This document shows, one piece after another, positions 23,830 through 45,724 of a DNA stretch of 64,000 bases. The translations under genes and the position numbers were made by a program. This DNA is from Hormiphora californensis (Eukaryota; Ctenophora; Tentaculata; Cydippida; Pleurobrachiidae), in NCBI GenBank assembly GCA_020137815.1, contig CM035352.1, forward strand, positions 7,484,905 through 7,548,904, written 5' to 3'. How positions within the stretch are numbered: position 1 is the first letter of the stretch; each line of letters begins with the position of its first letter. The notes under the pieces were generated by a model, which did not search any database, had not been told where the DNA came from, and saw nothing but the letters and a program-made list of their open reading frames with translations.

Positions 23830-26118
23830 ATGAACAATGGGAAGCACGTCCAACCCATGCACACCGTCCTCAGTACCGTTACCGGGGTAATAGTGTACGA
23901 TAATCGACAGCAGGAATCAGGGAGTGGACAACTCGGTACACTTTGTCTGTGCCAGTATGGAATTTTCTTTTGTTTATCCTCCAAAGACACTCAGTGCCAT
24001 CACCAGGGTAGTGACACTATGATTTTCATTCCAATAAAAAAGATCAAAAACCTACTGCTAAACTGTGATGGTCGGTTGTCAGACTTTTATGATTACAGCA
24101 CGTTTGAAGATGTCAATCCTGAGCGGTTAATTCTCACTGTCTACGGGAAGGACTTTTCAATAACGGAGTTCCACTTTCCTCGAAAAGATGAACAAGTTGA
24201 TAGTTTTCTGATGGCCATTAGAGAAAATGTGTTCGGTCGACCTATCGTACTGCTGACTCAAAACGGCGAGAGTTGTCAGTTGGAGTCGACACAGCAATCA
24301 TCAGGAATTCTTAGTTTTCTGGACAAGGTCTCTTGGGAAGTAGAGCTGTCTCGGTTAAAAGTTAACGAGGAACGAAACAGGTGGAAGGTTGCTCAGGTAG
24401 CTAATTGTCGAGTGAAGGAATCCTATGCAAAATTTATGGTGATACAACATTCCAAATCACCGGGTGATATTGACAGACTGGGTCAGGAACACACCAACCA
24501 AAAGTTCATGACATGGTCCTGGACTGACCCCGTTACCATGGTTCCCTTGTTGCGATGCAGTGAACCCAAGATTCACCTTGATAAAAAGTACCTGAATCTT
24601 GTTCTCAACACAATTAGTGATGGAAATGCAAAAACACGGGCTGTAACCAGTCAGGCAACGCTACGTGACAGCTGTCCTGATGAAAATGAGATTAGTTTGA
24701 GTTACGAAAAGTTTTGGAACACCTGCATGACCAAGGATTCGGACAACTTTTACCGCAGTTTAGAATCCAGCAAGTGGCTCCACTGGGTACAGACCTTTAT
24801 CCGGGCATCCAGACACACCGCCCGCCGGCTGGTAGTTGAGAAACAACCCGTGGTGGTGATGGATCCCACTGGTCGAGATGTGAGCTGTGTGGTGGTGTCT
24901 CTAGTTCAAATCCTGGTGGACAAGTACTACAGGACATCGGTTGGTTTTGCGAATCTGATAAACAAGGAATGGATAGCTGCTGGGTACCCTTTCCGCAGAA
25001 ACCTCATCTCAATTAATGGCAAAGATTCCCGATTTCTTCCAACGTTTTTCCTCTTTTTGGACTGTGTTCAGACCATTATTGCCCAATATCCCGCTGAGTT
25101 TGAGTTCACTGACCTGTATCTAACTATGATACTGGATGAGATTTACGAGGGTGACTCAGAGGCATTCATGTTCAACTGTCCCCGAGAATACGAGATAGCA
25201 TGCAAGGGATCAGAGATTCGAGCGGTTGAGTCCTTCTGGGTGAAACTCTTGGAGTCCAAATCTAAATTCCGGAACCCCCTCTACGATTTCAAGGACAAGG
25301 TACTGTGTCTTGATTCCAGGATAAAAGATGAGCCAGAGGCAGATGATATCCGATACAGAACGGAGAGTTACAGCATGGCCGTTATTAGGGGTATCAACGA
25401 TCAGGGGGTTGAGGATGCACTACCAAAACGACGCATTTCACTCGGCAAAATCCCCCGGAATTTCAAGAAGATGAACCCCTTTCAACGTAGAAAACGGAAA
25501 AAGAAGGGAGAAAAATCCTCGAAAGCGGAACAGAGAACATCATCATTTTACGTGAACGAATTTCCGAGGGAACGCTTGAAAGCCCTTAAAAATATCTTCA
25601 AATCCTCGGAAGATCCCATCAACGTTAGCTACGCCCTGCTTGATATTGTCCCTTGGGACAGATACATCTTTAGACACCAACCCGGGCTACTGGGGGAGAG
25701 GCTGGAGGGGGAGGAGCGGTTAGCTGAGTTTGCTGCAGAGTTTAGTACCTCCTGTGCAGAGTTCATCTACCTTCCAGAGGAGACCCATGATGATATCCTG
25801 GCTGCCCAGATTCTGGAGGAGGACGAGGAGGGTGGTGAGTTGAGGAGGAGTGCCAGCCAGAACACACTGGCCAGCGAGGCTGAGAGGAGTGTCCATGTCT
25901 CTGAGATAGATTTGTTTCATGACAACGGGGATTACGAGAGTATGGAAGAGTTATCAATGAATGGATTAGATAATTCTCTGGAGGGGTCACTAGTCAGGCA
26001 GGGCAGTGAGAAGAGGTTATCTCATGTCCAGGAGGAACCGGAAATGAGCAACCGGAAATCACCCCAAACAGTCGTTCTGGAGATTGAAGAGGCGACCAAT
26101 GATATTCATGATGTGTAA
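23830..26118 (+). CDS. Catalytically inactive myotubularin-related protein (MTMR10/12 type), intronless
   Basis: A single uninterrupted reading frame of 762 codons. The N-terminal part (about 10-130) fits a PH-GRAM domain (VLSTVTGVIVYDN, ITEFHFPRKDEQVDSFL). The myotubularin-like phosphatase core follows, with WSWTDPVTMVPLLRCSEP and SLVQILVDKYYRT. At about residues 338-350 the P-loop that is HCSDGWDRT in active enzymes reads VVMDPTGRDVSC, with no catalytic Cys or Arg, so the protein is a pseudophosphatase like MTMR10/11/12, which act as adaptors for active myotubularins in phosphoinositide metabolism (family knowledge). The C-terminus has a basic RRKRKKKGEK stretch and an acidic tail. An in-frame stop at 23818 supports the start used. 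The lack of introns contrasts with SCAF4/8, UBA2 and importin alpha. Confidence 0.88.
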   Translation: MNNGKHVQPMHTVLSTVTGVIVYDNRQQESGSGQLGTLCLCQYGIFFCLSSKDTQCHHQGSDTMIFIPIKKIKNLLLNCDGRLSDFYDYSTFEDVNPERLILTVYGKDFSITEFHFPRKDEQVDSFLMAIRENVFGRPIVLLTQNGESCQLESTQQSSGILSFLDKVSWEVELSRLKVNEERNRWKVAQVANCRVKESYAKFMVIQHSKSPGDIDRLGQEHTNQKFMTWSWTDPVTMVPLLRCSEPKIHLDKKYLNLVLNTISDGNAKTRAVTSQATLRDSCPDENEISLSYEKFWNTCMTKDSDNFYRSLESSKWLHWVQTFIRASRHTARRLVVEKQPVVVMDPTGRDVSCVVVSLVQILVDKYYRTSVGFANLINKEWIAAGYPFRRNLISINGKDSRFLPTFFLFLDCVQTIIAQYPAEFEFTDLYLTMILDEIYEGDSEAFMFNCPREYEIACKGSEIRAVESFWVKLLESKSKFRNPLYDFKDKVLCLDSRIKDEPEADDIRYRTESYSMAVIRGINDQGVEDALPKRRISLGKIPRNFKKMNPFQRRKRKKKGEKSSKAEQRTSSFYVNEFPRERLKALKNIFKSSEDPINVSYALLDIVPWDRYIFRHQPGLLGERLEGEERLAEFAAEFSTSCAEFIYLPEETHDDILAAQILEEDEEGGELRRSASQNTLASEAERSVHVSEIDLFHDNGDYESMEELSMNGLDNSLEGSLVRQGSEKRLSHVQEEPEMSNRKSPQTVVLEIEEATNDIHDV

Positions 26119-27649
26119 CCTTGTAGTTACCATTTAGTTACCATGGTAACCATGTTGTAACCATGTAGTTACCATGGTAACCATATGGTCTATTGATTAC
26201 AGGGACAAGTCTAGGTTGGTTGGTGTGTTGTATTTGCTACCCTATAATACCCCTAATTCCAGACTCTTTTATAATAACCATGCAGTTTTTAGTGGTTTGT
26301 TTCATGTGTTAATTATGTGTGTTATGGGCTAATCAGGGCAGGCCGGAAAAAACTTTCGTGAACAAGGAGACGATTTATCGTTTTTTTTGTAGGTTCTAAA
26401 CAGTACACGTTTCAAGCGAAAGTGAAGAGTTTTGGACCAGGTCTTAGATAACAACCAAAGCTTTTGGTTATTATCTAAGACCTGGGATTATCTTAGCGTA
26501 AAACAGGGGTAAGAATCGGGTATTTTTGATTTGTTATCATGAAAGAATTGGAAACAGTAGGGGACTAAAAAAGATTCCGGACTGGGTATAAAAAGGGGGG
26601 AGTAGTGGGGAAACTGGATAAAATGGGGCGTAGTGGGGGAACTGGATAAAATAGGGGAGAGTAGTGGGGAAACTGGATAAAATGGGGGAGTAGTGGGGAA
26701 ACTGGATAAAAAAGGGGAAGTAGTGGGGAAACTGGATAAAAAGGGGGAGTAGTGAGGAAACTGGATAAAAAGGGGGAATAGTGGGGAAACTGGATAAAAA
26801 GGGGGAGTAATGGGGAAACTGGATAAAAAGGGGGAGTAGTGGGAAACTGGATAAAATGTGGGAGTAGTGGGGAAACTGGATATAAAAAGGGGAAGTAGTG
26901 GGGAAACTGGATAAAAAGGGGGAGTAGTGGGGAAACTGGATATAAAGGGGGCGTAGTGGGAAACTGGATATAAAATAGGGGAAGTAGTGGGGAAACTGGA
27001 TATAAAATAGGGGAGTAGTGGGGAAACTGGATAAAAAGGGGAGTAGTGGGGAAACTGGATAAAAAGGGGGAGTAGCGGGGAAACTGGATAAAAAGGGGGA
27101 ATAGTGGGGAAACTGGATAAAAAGGGGGAGTAGTGGGGAAACTGGATAAAAATGGGGCGTAGTGGGGAAACTGGATAAAAAGGGGGGCGTAGTGGGGAAA
27201 CTGGATAAAATGGTGGAAGTAGCTGAGTGATTGATTATGTTTTTGAAATCTCTGTCAAATTTTGTGTAAATATATTGTGGCTTTGGTTCGTGTGTCTGTG
27301 TGTTTCAATAGAAATTGTGATTGTAAAAATACTGCGTGTTTTTCTATCCTACATTATTATACCACCACTCCCCTCTCTCTATCTCTTTCTCTATCTCTCC
27401 CTCGCTCTCTCTATCTATCTATCTATATCCCTCACACCCCCGCCCACGAGCCCATCCCTGATAACTACTGGTTTCCAGTTTCTTGACCCAATTATATTCC
27501 TACCAACCAGTGCTTTATTTTACCGTTTGTGTTGTCTCCAAATCTCTGCACTTGACTAATCCCTGATTTATCAGTTAACTTCTTTCTGATTAGTGATTCC
27601 TGTCCAGTGCCCCTCTCTCCATCTCCCTCTCTCTACAGTCTACATCTAG

Positions 27650-27684
<35 letters not shown>

Positions 27685-27733
27685 CACTCTGTTACCCTCC
27701 CTCCTCTATCCTCTCTCTCTCTCTCTGTAGGAC
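26119..27733. other. Interval between the myotubularin and UBA2 genes
   Basis: It starts with CCATGGTAAC palindromes at 26131-26187. A hairpin at 26437-26487 pairs CCAGGTCTTAGATAA with its inverse around an AAGCTT centre. The large minisatellite at 26588-27215 follows, then CT-rich DNA ending CTCTCTGTAG at 27730, three bases before the UBA2 start. Confidence 0.6.
26588..27215 (+). repeat. About 29-bp minisatellite, about 22 copies
   Basis: The unit is approximately AAAAAGGGGGAGTAGTGG followed by GGAAACTGGAT, with small length variation in the A and G runs. It is strongly purine-biased on this strand (G/A-rich) and so could form triplex or G-rich structures. Confidence 0.92.
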
Positions 27734-31495
<3,762 letters not shown>

Positions 31496-32118
31496 AGAAT
31501 GAGAGAGACAGTTTTTATAATTTATGATAATTTTATCTACCCCAGCACGACAAGTATGTTATCTCACGAGTCTCCATCTGATAATATAATTCTATAATTC
31601 ATGTTGCCAACTATATTCTTATTATTTGTATCTGAAATTCTGTACTACGGTTTATGATGACTGTCGAGCGGATATAAATCTGAATTCTGAAAACAGTGTG
31701 TGTGACAAGAACTGTAGTAGTGTAAACACTTGCCGCTTTGTAGTCAGCTTCACATCGTGTTCCATATAGGTCAAGCTAGTCTTGTTAACAAGTCTGTTTT
31801 GGTTTCACACGAAGAGTGTTATTCAGTTTTGTTTCTTGCCTCTCTCTCATCCCCCTTTTACCCCTGCAGCCACCTGAACGGTTAACCCTACATACCTGTT
31901 TAGACCATGACGTGTAGTAATGACCCCCACCCACCCACCCACCCACCCCCTCCTAACCCTTTCTACCTATCTTTAGAGCATGTGTAATGACTGACACCCT
32001 GGTTGCATCCAGTAACACCACACCCCCGCCCCCCTAATACCCCCTACTGACACCCTAGTTGACCCCCCTCCCCACCCGCCCCTCCTAACCCTCTCTCTCT
32101 GTTATTAGAGCATGTGTA
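31496..32118. other. UBA2-REPS intergenic region with duplicated start-region copies
   Basis: Only about 620 bp separate the UBA2 stop from the REPS start. The block TTTAGAGCATGTGTAATGAC plus TGACACCCTGGTTG at 31973-32025 is repeated at 32104-32157, where it forms the REPS start. A weaker third copy begins near 31896 (TTTAGACCATGACGTGTAG). The spacer is C-rich with CACCC repeats. Confidence 0.6.
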
Positions 32119-38244
<6,126 letters not shown>

Positions 38245-39435
38245 AGGAAATCAAAGGATCATCCCGTCAGAGCTCATTGGCCTGACAATGACAGAGCGAA
38301 TCTGAAGAAAGAGTTTATCACAAGAGATCTTTTGTTTATCGTTTAAAATAATTAATATCCTTTGATGCATGGTTTCTATATATGTGTGAGACAGCCATTT
38401 AAACTGAACAAACTTTTATAGATGAGAGAGAGAAGAGATTATGTACGTTTAAATGGAACATGTAATATACAATGGTGTTAACCCGCTCAAATCTACCGTC
38501 TTTCAGTTAGTGCACATCTCTGATCACCCAGCGGGCCCAACTCACATAATATGTGAGTTGGGCCCGCTGGGTGTCTGCACCGAACCGATCTGAGTGGTCA
38601 AAACGGGGCTTGGAGACGACAAACTGCCCCCCTGATTTGACAGTGGGCTCATGTGAGGACGGCGCCGCCAGACAGCTCCCGGCCGGTTCCATGCTGGTAC
38701 AATGAAAGCCCCGTTCTGTAAACCGTGCGTGCGCGCACCCCCGCGCGAAGTTCAGTGTGCTTTGTACTTTCCCCAGACAATTGTTGCTAGTCGTGTTGCT
38801 CCATTTTGCATGGAGATGAAATAAGGGCAACCGCCAAATCCACACCAATTTAAAACAAAGTCAAACAATATTTCTGTCACAGACAAAAGCGGAATGAATT
38901 TCAACGTCAAGAACCTCTCTCTCTTTCTCCCTCTCTCGTATCATCATATTTTGATATATCACTTGTTAATAAAGTGAGAGTGGACAAACAATTTTGGCAG
39001 ATAACAGAGCTGCTGAGCGATAAACGATTTGATAAACTAGACACCAGACACAGACACTAATTGGACAGCATCGTAGTTTTTAGCTCGCCTCATTTTACTT
39101 TATCTCCCTTGTTGGTTAGTTTTAACAATACTAAAATGCCAAAACCTAATCAAGGTGTCCAGTGTCCACCCTTACTTTAAATGTCCCCTTAAAAAGTTTT
39201 AAAAACGCCAGACCAAAAAAATTGGGGTGTAGGAAAACAAAAAATTTCTCAGCGAAAAAATTAGAAGCTCGACACAATTGATTGCTTCTCTCCATTTTTA
39301 GAGAGATTCAATATGGACAAATTCCGCAGTTTAAAAAAGGCCAAATAATTTAGGGGTATACAAAAGCTAACACCTATATCTCACACACCTAACTTTCTCT
39401 CCCAGTTTTTGTGTATCTCCCTCTAGTCTCTCTCT
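38245..39435. other. Convergent intergenic region between REPS and importin alpha
   Basis: The two genes converge here. Besides the hairpin at 38524-38572, no gene or RNA is supported. A candidate polyadenylation signal AATAAA occurs near 38970. Confidence 0.5.
38524..38572. repeat. Perfect 24-1-24 hairpin
   Basis: CACCCAGCGGGCCCAACTCA continues to a one-base centre and then its exact inverse. It is too short for a MITE with clear duplications. It could be the 3' processing region of a transcript or a small foldback. Confidence 0.75.
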
Positions 39436-42400
39436 CTAAAAGGTAAATCCGCCAGGTGGCTGCGAGATATCAGGATTAAAATTAAACTGGGTCCCGGACA
39501 CCTGGGGCACAAGTGATTGGTCTGTGTCATCTTCACCAAAGTATTTCTCAACGATATCGTATGCCTTTTTGTAGATCTCCTGGTTTTCGTGATTCTGTAG
39601 ATACTCGATCTTTTCCACGCCTGGTAGATTGGGTAATGGGTTAGCGGAAACAAATTAATAGTGAAAATAACGGTAGTCATGGTATAATTAATGGGTTAGA
39701 TTAGCCCAATTAAGAATGACGGCACTCACCGAAGCACTCCTCGATTGCAATGGCATAAGGGTTGGCGGAGTATTCAGGATTGTTTCTGTATTCATCCTGA
39801 CCAACTCTGAGAATGTTATCTAGTGCGTCCAGGGCCACATGGATTATCTTGGTGTCACTGATATTTAGTAGGTCACACAGGGGTTTGATACAATTCTGTT
39901 CCACGAGGTATCTGGGAGGGCGGAACATAGTGAGGGAGGGGGAGGGAGGTATCTGGGAGGTGAGAACGGGGGGTTAGAGAGAAAGAGAGGGTGTATCTGG
40001 GAGGTGAAAAACAGAGTGAGGGAGGGGTTGTTTTCTGAGAGATGATAACGAGGGTTGGGGGCACTGCTGCAGTAAAAAATGGAGGGGGGGTTAATGTTAT
40101 AAAGTCTAAATTCTAAATTCAGCCCTACTTGATGTGTTCGGGTGCGCCTCCACTTGTCGCATTACTGATTGCCCACGCTGCTTCTTTCCTTGTCTTGAAC
40201 TCTGCATTCTTTAGAATTTCTACCAAGCTTGGGATTATCTTAGCTTGAATGACTGACTGCAGAGAGAGGGGGAGGGGTAAATTAATGATATATCATGATG
40301 GGACTCATCTCCACTGATTTGAGAGGTGTCAAACAAACTTTATGGCCTAATATGGTTACTAAACAAGTTCCCTTGAATCTTGATAAAGCTACAGACATCT
40401 TGATAAAGCTTCCTCTGTCAACTTGTCTACCACCTCACAGCATGATGAGAATGGTAGACAACTTGGTTACGAAATAACCCCTCGAATGATGCAAGCAACA
40501 CACTGTCAACCAAGTAACACATTGAAAGATGTACCTGTATTTGGTACTTGTTTCCCGCGGTGATATTAGAGATTGTCCAGCAAGCTCTTACCTGTATTTG
40601 GTACTTGTTTCCCGCGGTGATATTAGAGATTGTCCAGCAGGCTTCTTTTCGTATGCTCTCTTTGGTTGAACCCAGTAAATGTAGCAAACAGGGAAGGGCA
40701 GAACAGTTCAGTATCACCTAGTGGGAGGGTTGGTTACGAAGTCACCCCTATTATTGCATATAGGGGTGACAATACCGCCTACCTAAAAATGAAAATTTAC
40801 GGGACCTTCTCATAAAAAGTTATCGAAAACTTGTCTAAAACCTATCTAAAACGTATGGTACTAGTTTGTATAGTAACCAGGACCTGAATTCTACAGAAAG
40901 TAACGACCGGTAGCGATTACACCACATGTTTAACAACAGAGGTGTGTCGCATAACTCCTTATATGGGCATAAAATTCCAATCTTGTGGAATTTTTTCTGA
41001 CTCGACTATAGCTTAGTTATCAATGAATCCACCTCTAATACCTTTGGAATGGCATTTTGCACATTTCTGAAGGTTTTTGTAGCCAAATTCCAGCATCTTC
41101 ATAGTTTTCCAAAAACAAAAACAGTGTTAATGGCCAAAATATCGAAAAATTCCGGTATGTAATGGTAGCTCAGACAATTTCCTCGGTATGTTCAAAAAAT
41201 TAGAACTTTCTGTTTTGTAGTTTGGACGCAGGAATTTTTTTCCCGCCGTACAAGCGATATTATTACCCCTCCGTGAGCTAGCGCAGAGGGGGAATTTCAT
41301 TACCAAGTGGGAGGGGAGGTTTGTATAATCACCTGTTGAGAGGAGAGGAGGTTGTATAAAGTGAGGTTGGGAGAGAGTTGGAAATATGAAGTGGAATAAA
41401 AAGTACAGACTAGGTGCTCTCTGTCTTGTCTGTCACTGTATCTGTCTCTGTCTGTTACTGTCTCTGTCTATGTCTTTGTCTGTCTCTGTCACTGTCTCTC
41501 TGTCTCTGTCTCTGTCTCTGTCTCTGTCTCTGTCTGTCACTCTCTGTCTCTGTCTGTCACTGTCTCTGTCTGTCTCTCTATCTCTATCTCTATCTCTATC
41601 TCTATCTCTATCTCTTTCACTTCTCCCTCTCACCTGAGTTTGAACATCATCCCCGGTACAAATTGACCCCACTGTCCGAAGGGCGGGTGTGACAATTTTA
41701 TACTGAGGAGAGACGAGCAGCTCCACTAATCTTCTACACACTCCGACATCTATCACAGCTTGAATCTTCTCATTCGGACCGTCACTGTATGGAAAGAGAG
41801 AGAGAGAGAGTGAAAGGGAGAGAGAGAGATTACGAAGAGAGAGAGACGAGGATGGAGAGATATAGAGAGAGAGAGGTGAGAGGAGAGAGATGACCGAGAG
41901 AGGACCAGATGAGAGAGATTGAGAGACGAGAGACGAGGACGAGCGGAGAGATGAGAGAGAGAGAGGACGAGAGAGAGACTGTAGAGACGAGAGAGAGAGA
42001 GAGAGAGAAGAGACGAGAGAGAGGAGAGAGGAGCGAGAGAGGCGAGATCGAGAGCGAGGAGAGAGAGAGAGAGAGAAGAGCGCCAAAGAGGTATGAGAGT
42101 ACACACATCTCTCTCCTCTCACTGAGAGAGTGTTTTAGAAAGGCAGTGATAGAGGACCGTGTGTAAATAAAGATAAACAGTATAATGATCTGCTAAATCT
42201 AAAGTCAACGGCAAACACAGTTGGCGTACGATACCATAAATATCAGTTCAGCACTGTATGGATCTCTCCTTTCCGCGCCCTACGTCAAGGCAGGGAGTAC
42301 TAAACTAATGTATCGCTCTCACTTTTCTCAAAGGGGATAAAAGTGAGGAGACATACTTTTACTAAAAACCTTGTTAGAGGGGATCATATCAGTATTCCCT

Positions 42401-45400
42401 TGGGACCATATATCAGAGAGAAAGGAAGATTGAGATATTTTTTTGAAACTGAGCAACGTCCTTGCTGGCTGCTCTTCGATATTATCGCACTGCACCGGTG
42501 TTATTGTCGGAAAAAATGGAGAAATAAAAAGTTCCATACATACGGGATTTTGATTTTGGACCTTAACACTTCTCACCCATCAATGTAGTTGTTGTTGAAA
42601 ATACCGTGTGCGGCAAAAAAAAGGCCCCCCCTAGACCATAGTTGCCCCCCCTAGACCACCATAGTTGCCGATGTGGTGGAGAGCTGTAACTTGGCAGGGT
42701 TGCTCCACTATGTCTATCTTGATCCTGACAGAAAAATCAGAGCTCTAGCTCAAAATTCATTTTCATGAACGGAATGAACTTCTCCGTTCCTTCGATATGA
42801 GACCCCCTCATCATTCAGAATTTTTTGCCCGTCTTTGGCTAACGATTATCTTTGTAATGAGACCAATTTGAGCATAATCTGATTACCAGGAGAGACACAG
42901 TGGAGGGTTTTCCGACCGTCACTCCTGACATGTGATCCAGGCCCGGTCACGTGGTGAAAAGAGGGTTTGGGGTGCTGTTAAGGGTACGCTAACCAAAAAT
43001 TTTTTTCGAGTGCAGGGAAATCTCTCACCGTAGGGTTGTAGGCCATGCCAAGGAGACCTCAAATATGCAATTTGAGCTCTCAAGTCGAATTCATATTTTT
43101 GCTACAGCTGCTTGAAAAATGAACTGAAAATAAGTTTTTGGCATCTCAAAAAAATTTTTTCAAAGATAGGAGCATGAAAATTTGGGGATTTGAAGAGGAC
43201 ATGAAGGTAAATAACCACAAAAATTTTTTTTGCAATCCGAGCTGATTTCCGGTCCTGAGATGGATTTCTTTTTTTCCACTTTAACGCCCTATTTGGCAAA
43301 GTTCCGAAAACATGTGAAAGCTGTAAATTGGTGAAAAGTTGCGTCTAACGATTATCTAAGTGGCCATAAATTTTGGGCGTGTCCTTATTTGAGATAAGCT
43401 GTACAGAGTTTTTTTTGTGAAAGCCGTCATTTCAGAAATAAATAAATTCCCTGTATCTCAAAAACGGCTGATCGTAGAGACCTGAGACTATGCTTAAACG
43501 ATTCAGAAGGTCCGATTTTGGGGGGGTCTTCTGAGAGACATTTTGCTCCTACTTCAACCGTTTTTGCTGTAATTGCGAAAAACAAATTCTATGAAAAGGG
43601 CAAAAGCTAAACTCCAATATCCTGTAATTAGGGAATTTTAGCTAAGAAAGGACCGAAACTATGGAAAAATGTTTAACAAGCTAATTCCTTCACTATTTGG
43701 TCCATATGGGTCCCTATAATCATCAAAAACAAAATCACAAAAAATCCACGATGGCGAAGATGGGTTATTGTTTTTCGCAATTACAGCAAAAACGGTTGAA
43801 GTAGGAGCAAAATGTCTCTCAGAAGACCCCCCCAAAATCGGACCTTCTGAATCGTTTAAGCATAGTCTCAGGTCTCTACGATCAGCCGTTTTTGAGATAC
43901 AGGGAATTTATTTATTTCTGAAATGACGGCTTTCACAAAAAAAACTCTGTACAGCTTATCTCAAATAAGGACACGCCCAAAATTTATGGCCACTTAGATA
44001 ATCGTTAGACGCAACTTTTCACCAATTTACAGCTTTCACATGTTTTCGGAACTTTGCCAAATAGGGCGTTAAAGTGGAAAAAAAGAAATCCATCTCAGGA
44101 CCGGAAATCAGCTCGGATTGCAAAAAAATTTTTTGTGGTTATTTACCTTCATGTCCTCTTCAAATCCCCAAATTTTCATGCTCCTATCTTTGAAAAAAAT
44201 TTTTTGAGATGCCAAAAACTTATTTTCAGTTCATTTTTCAAGCAGCTGTAGCAAAAATATGAATTCGACTTGAGAGCTCAAATTGCATATTTGAGGTCTC
44301 CTTGGCATGGCCTACAACCCTACGGTGAGAGATTTCCCTGCACTCGAAAAAATTTTTGGTTAGCGTACCCTTAACATGTCTCAATAACGGATTATTGCTC
44401 TCATATCCCTTGAATATCCCTCCACAATGCTCTCAAGTCACTTTGTGATGCTGATTGATTGGGTTCATGTCACCAGTTCTTGTCAAAGTTCTCAAGCGGC
44501 CCGTGATACGAGATCATTTCATCAAGGAGGGGCCATCTTGTGTCACTAATCAGCCTATCATCTCACATTACACTAGCCAAGGGATATGGGGTATTTAAAT
44601 CTTCAAATGTTCATCAAAATCATTCCCAATCGTTACTTGCAATGCATTTTACACCCGAACAGAGGAACTTCATCTGGCTCAAGAAGGAAACCAACACCCT
44701 CTACCCCACCATCGAACAGGAGTTCTTTATCAAGTTTGGCCGCCATGCCCCATCCAAGAAGTCCTGGGAATGATTTTGACATTTGAAGATTTAAATACCC
44801 CATAACCCTTGGCTAGTGTAATGTGAGATGATAGGCTGATTAGTGACACAAGATGGCCCCTCCTTGATGAAATGATCTCGTATCACGGGCCGCTTGAGAA
44901 CTTTGACAAGAACTGGTGACATGAACCCAATCAATCAGCATCACAAAGTGACTTGAGAGCATTGTGGAGGGATATTCAAGGGATATGAGAGCAATAATCC
45001 GTTATTGAGACATGTTAACAGCACCCCAAACCCTCTTTTCACCACGTGACCGGGCCTGGATCACATGTCAGGAGTGACGGTCGGAAAACCCTCCACTGTG
45101 TCTCTCCTGGTAATCAGATTATGCTCAAATTGGTCTCATTACAAAGATAATCGTTAGCCAAAGACGGGCAAAAAATTCTGAATGATGAGGGGGTCTCATA
45201 TCGAAGGAACGGAGAAGTTCATTCCGTTCATGAAAATGAATTTTGAGCTAGAGCTCTGATTTTTCTGTCAGGATCAAGATAGACATAGTGGAGCAACCCT
45301 GCCAAGTTACAGCTCTCCACCACATCGGCAACTATGGTGGTCTAGGGGGGGCCTTTTTTTTGCCGCACACGGTATGTAGCATGTTAATGTATGTACATGT

Positions 45401-45428
45401 ACTAACTTACACCTGATTTGTAACAGTT

Positions 45429-45483
<55 letters not shown>

Positions 45484-45688
45484 TCTCCCAAACAAGTAAT
45501 GCACAGTAGCGTTTCAAAGGTGCCCCAAATGAATCTACTTATAAACTATAGAGACTCACTTTGTTTGAGACATGCTCATACGATCTACGACAAGACGCCA
45601 ATTTGCTGTAACAGTTAACCATATTTTCGTTTTCTCAGTGCAGTGCTAGGTGAAAGAGTAAGAGAGTGATGGAGAGATAGTCCAGGGT

Positions 45689-45724
<36 letters not shown>

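Larger units (their letters stand above)
42604..45372. mobile_element. 2.77-kb giant palindromic element flanked by TA
   Basis: The termini CCGTGTGCGGCAAAAAAAAG and their inverse are flanked by TA (42602-42603 and 45373-45374). The arms (42604 to about 43583, and about 43770 to 45372 excluding the nested 640-bp insertion) are near-perfect inverted copies of about 960-980 bp around a loop of about 190 bp. A 65-codon frame occurs once in each arm but has no recognisable domain. The left arm has an extra 20-bp CCCCCCTAGACCA repeat near its end. TA duplication suggests Tc1/mariner-type mobilisation of a foldback element. It lies in importin-alpha intron 4. Confidence 0.9.

Noticed and set aside
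38501-38850. A minus-strand reading frame of 113 codons near the hairpin
   Set aside because: Its composition is repeat-like, it spans the palindrome and it resembles no known protein.
43102-44251. A 65-codon frame present in both arms of the giant palindrome
   Set aside because: It has no recognisable domain and occurs only because the arms are inverted copies. It could be real but cannot be supported.
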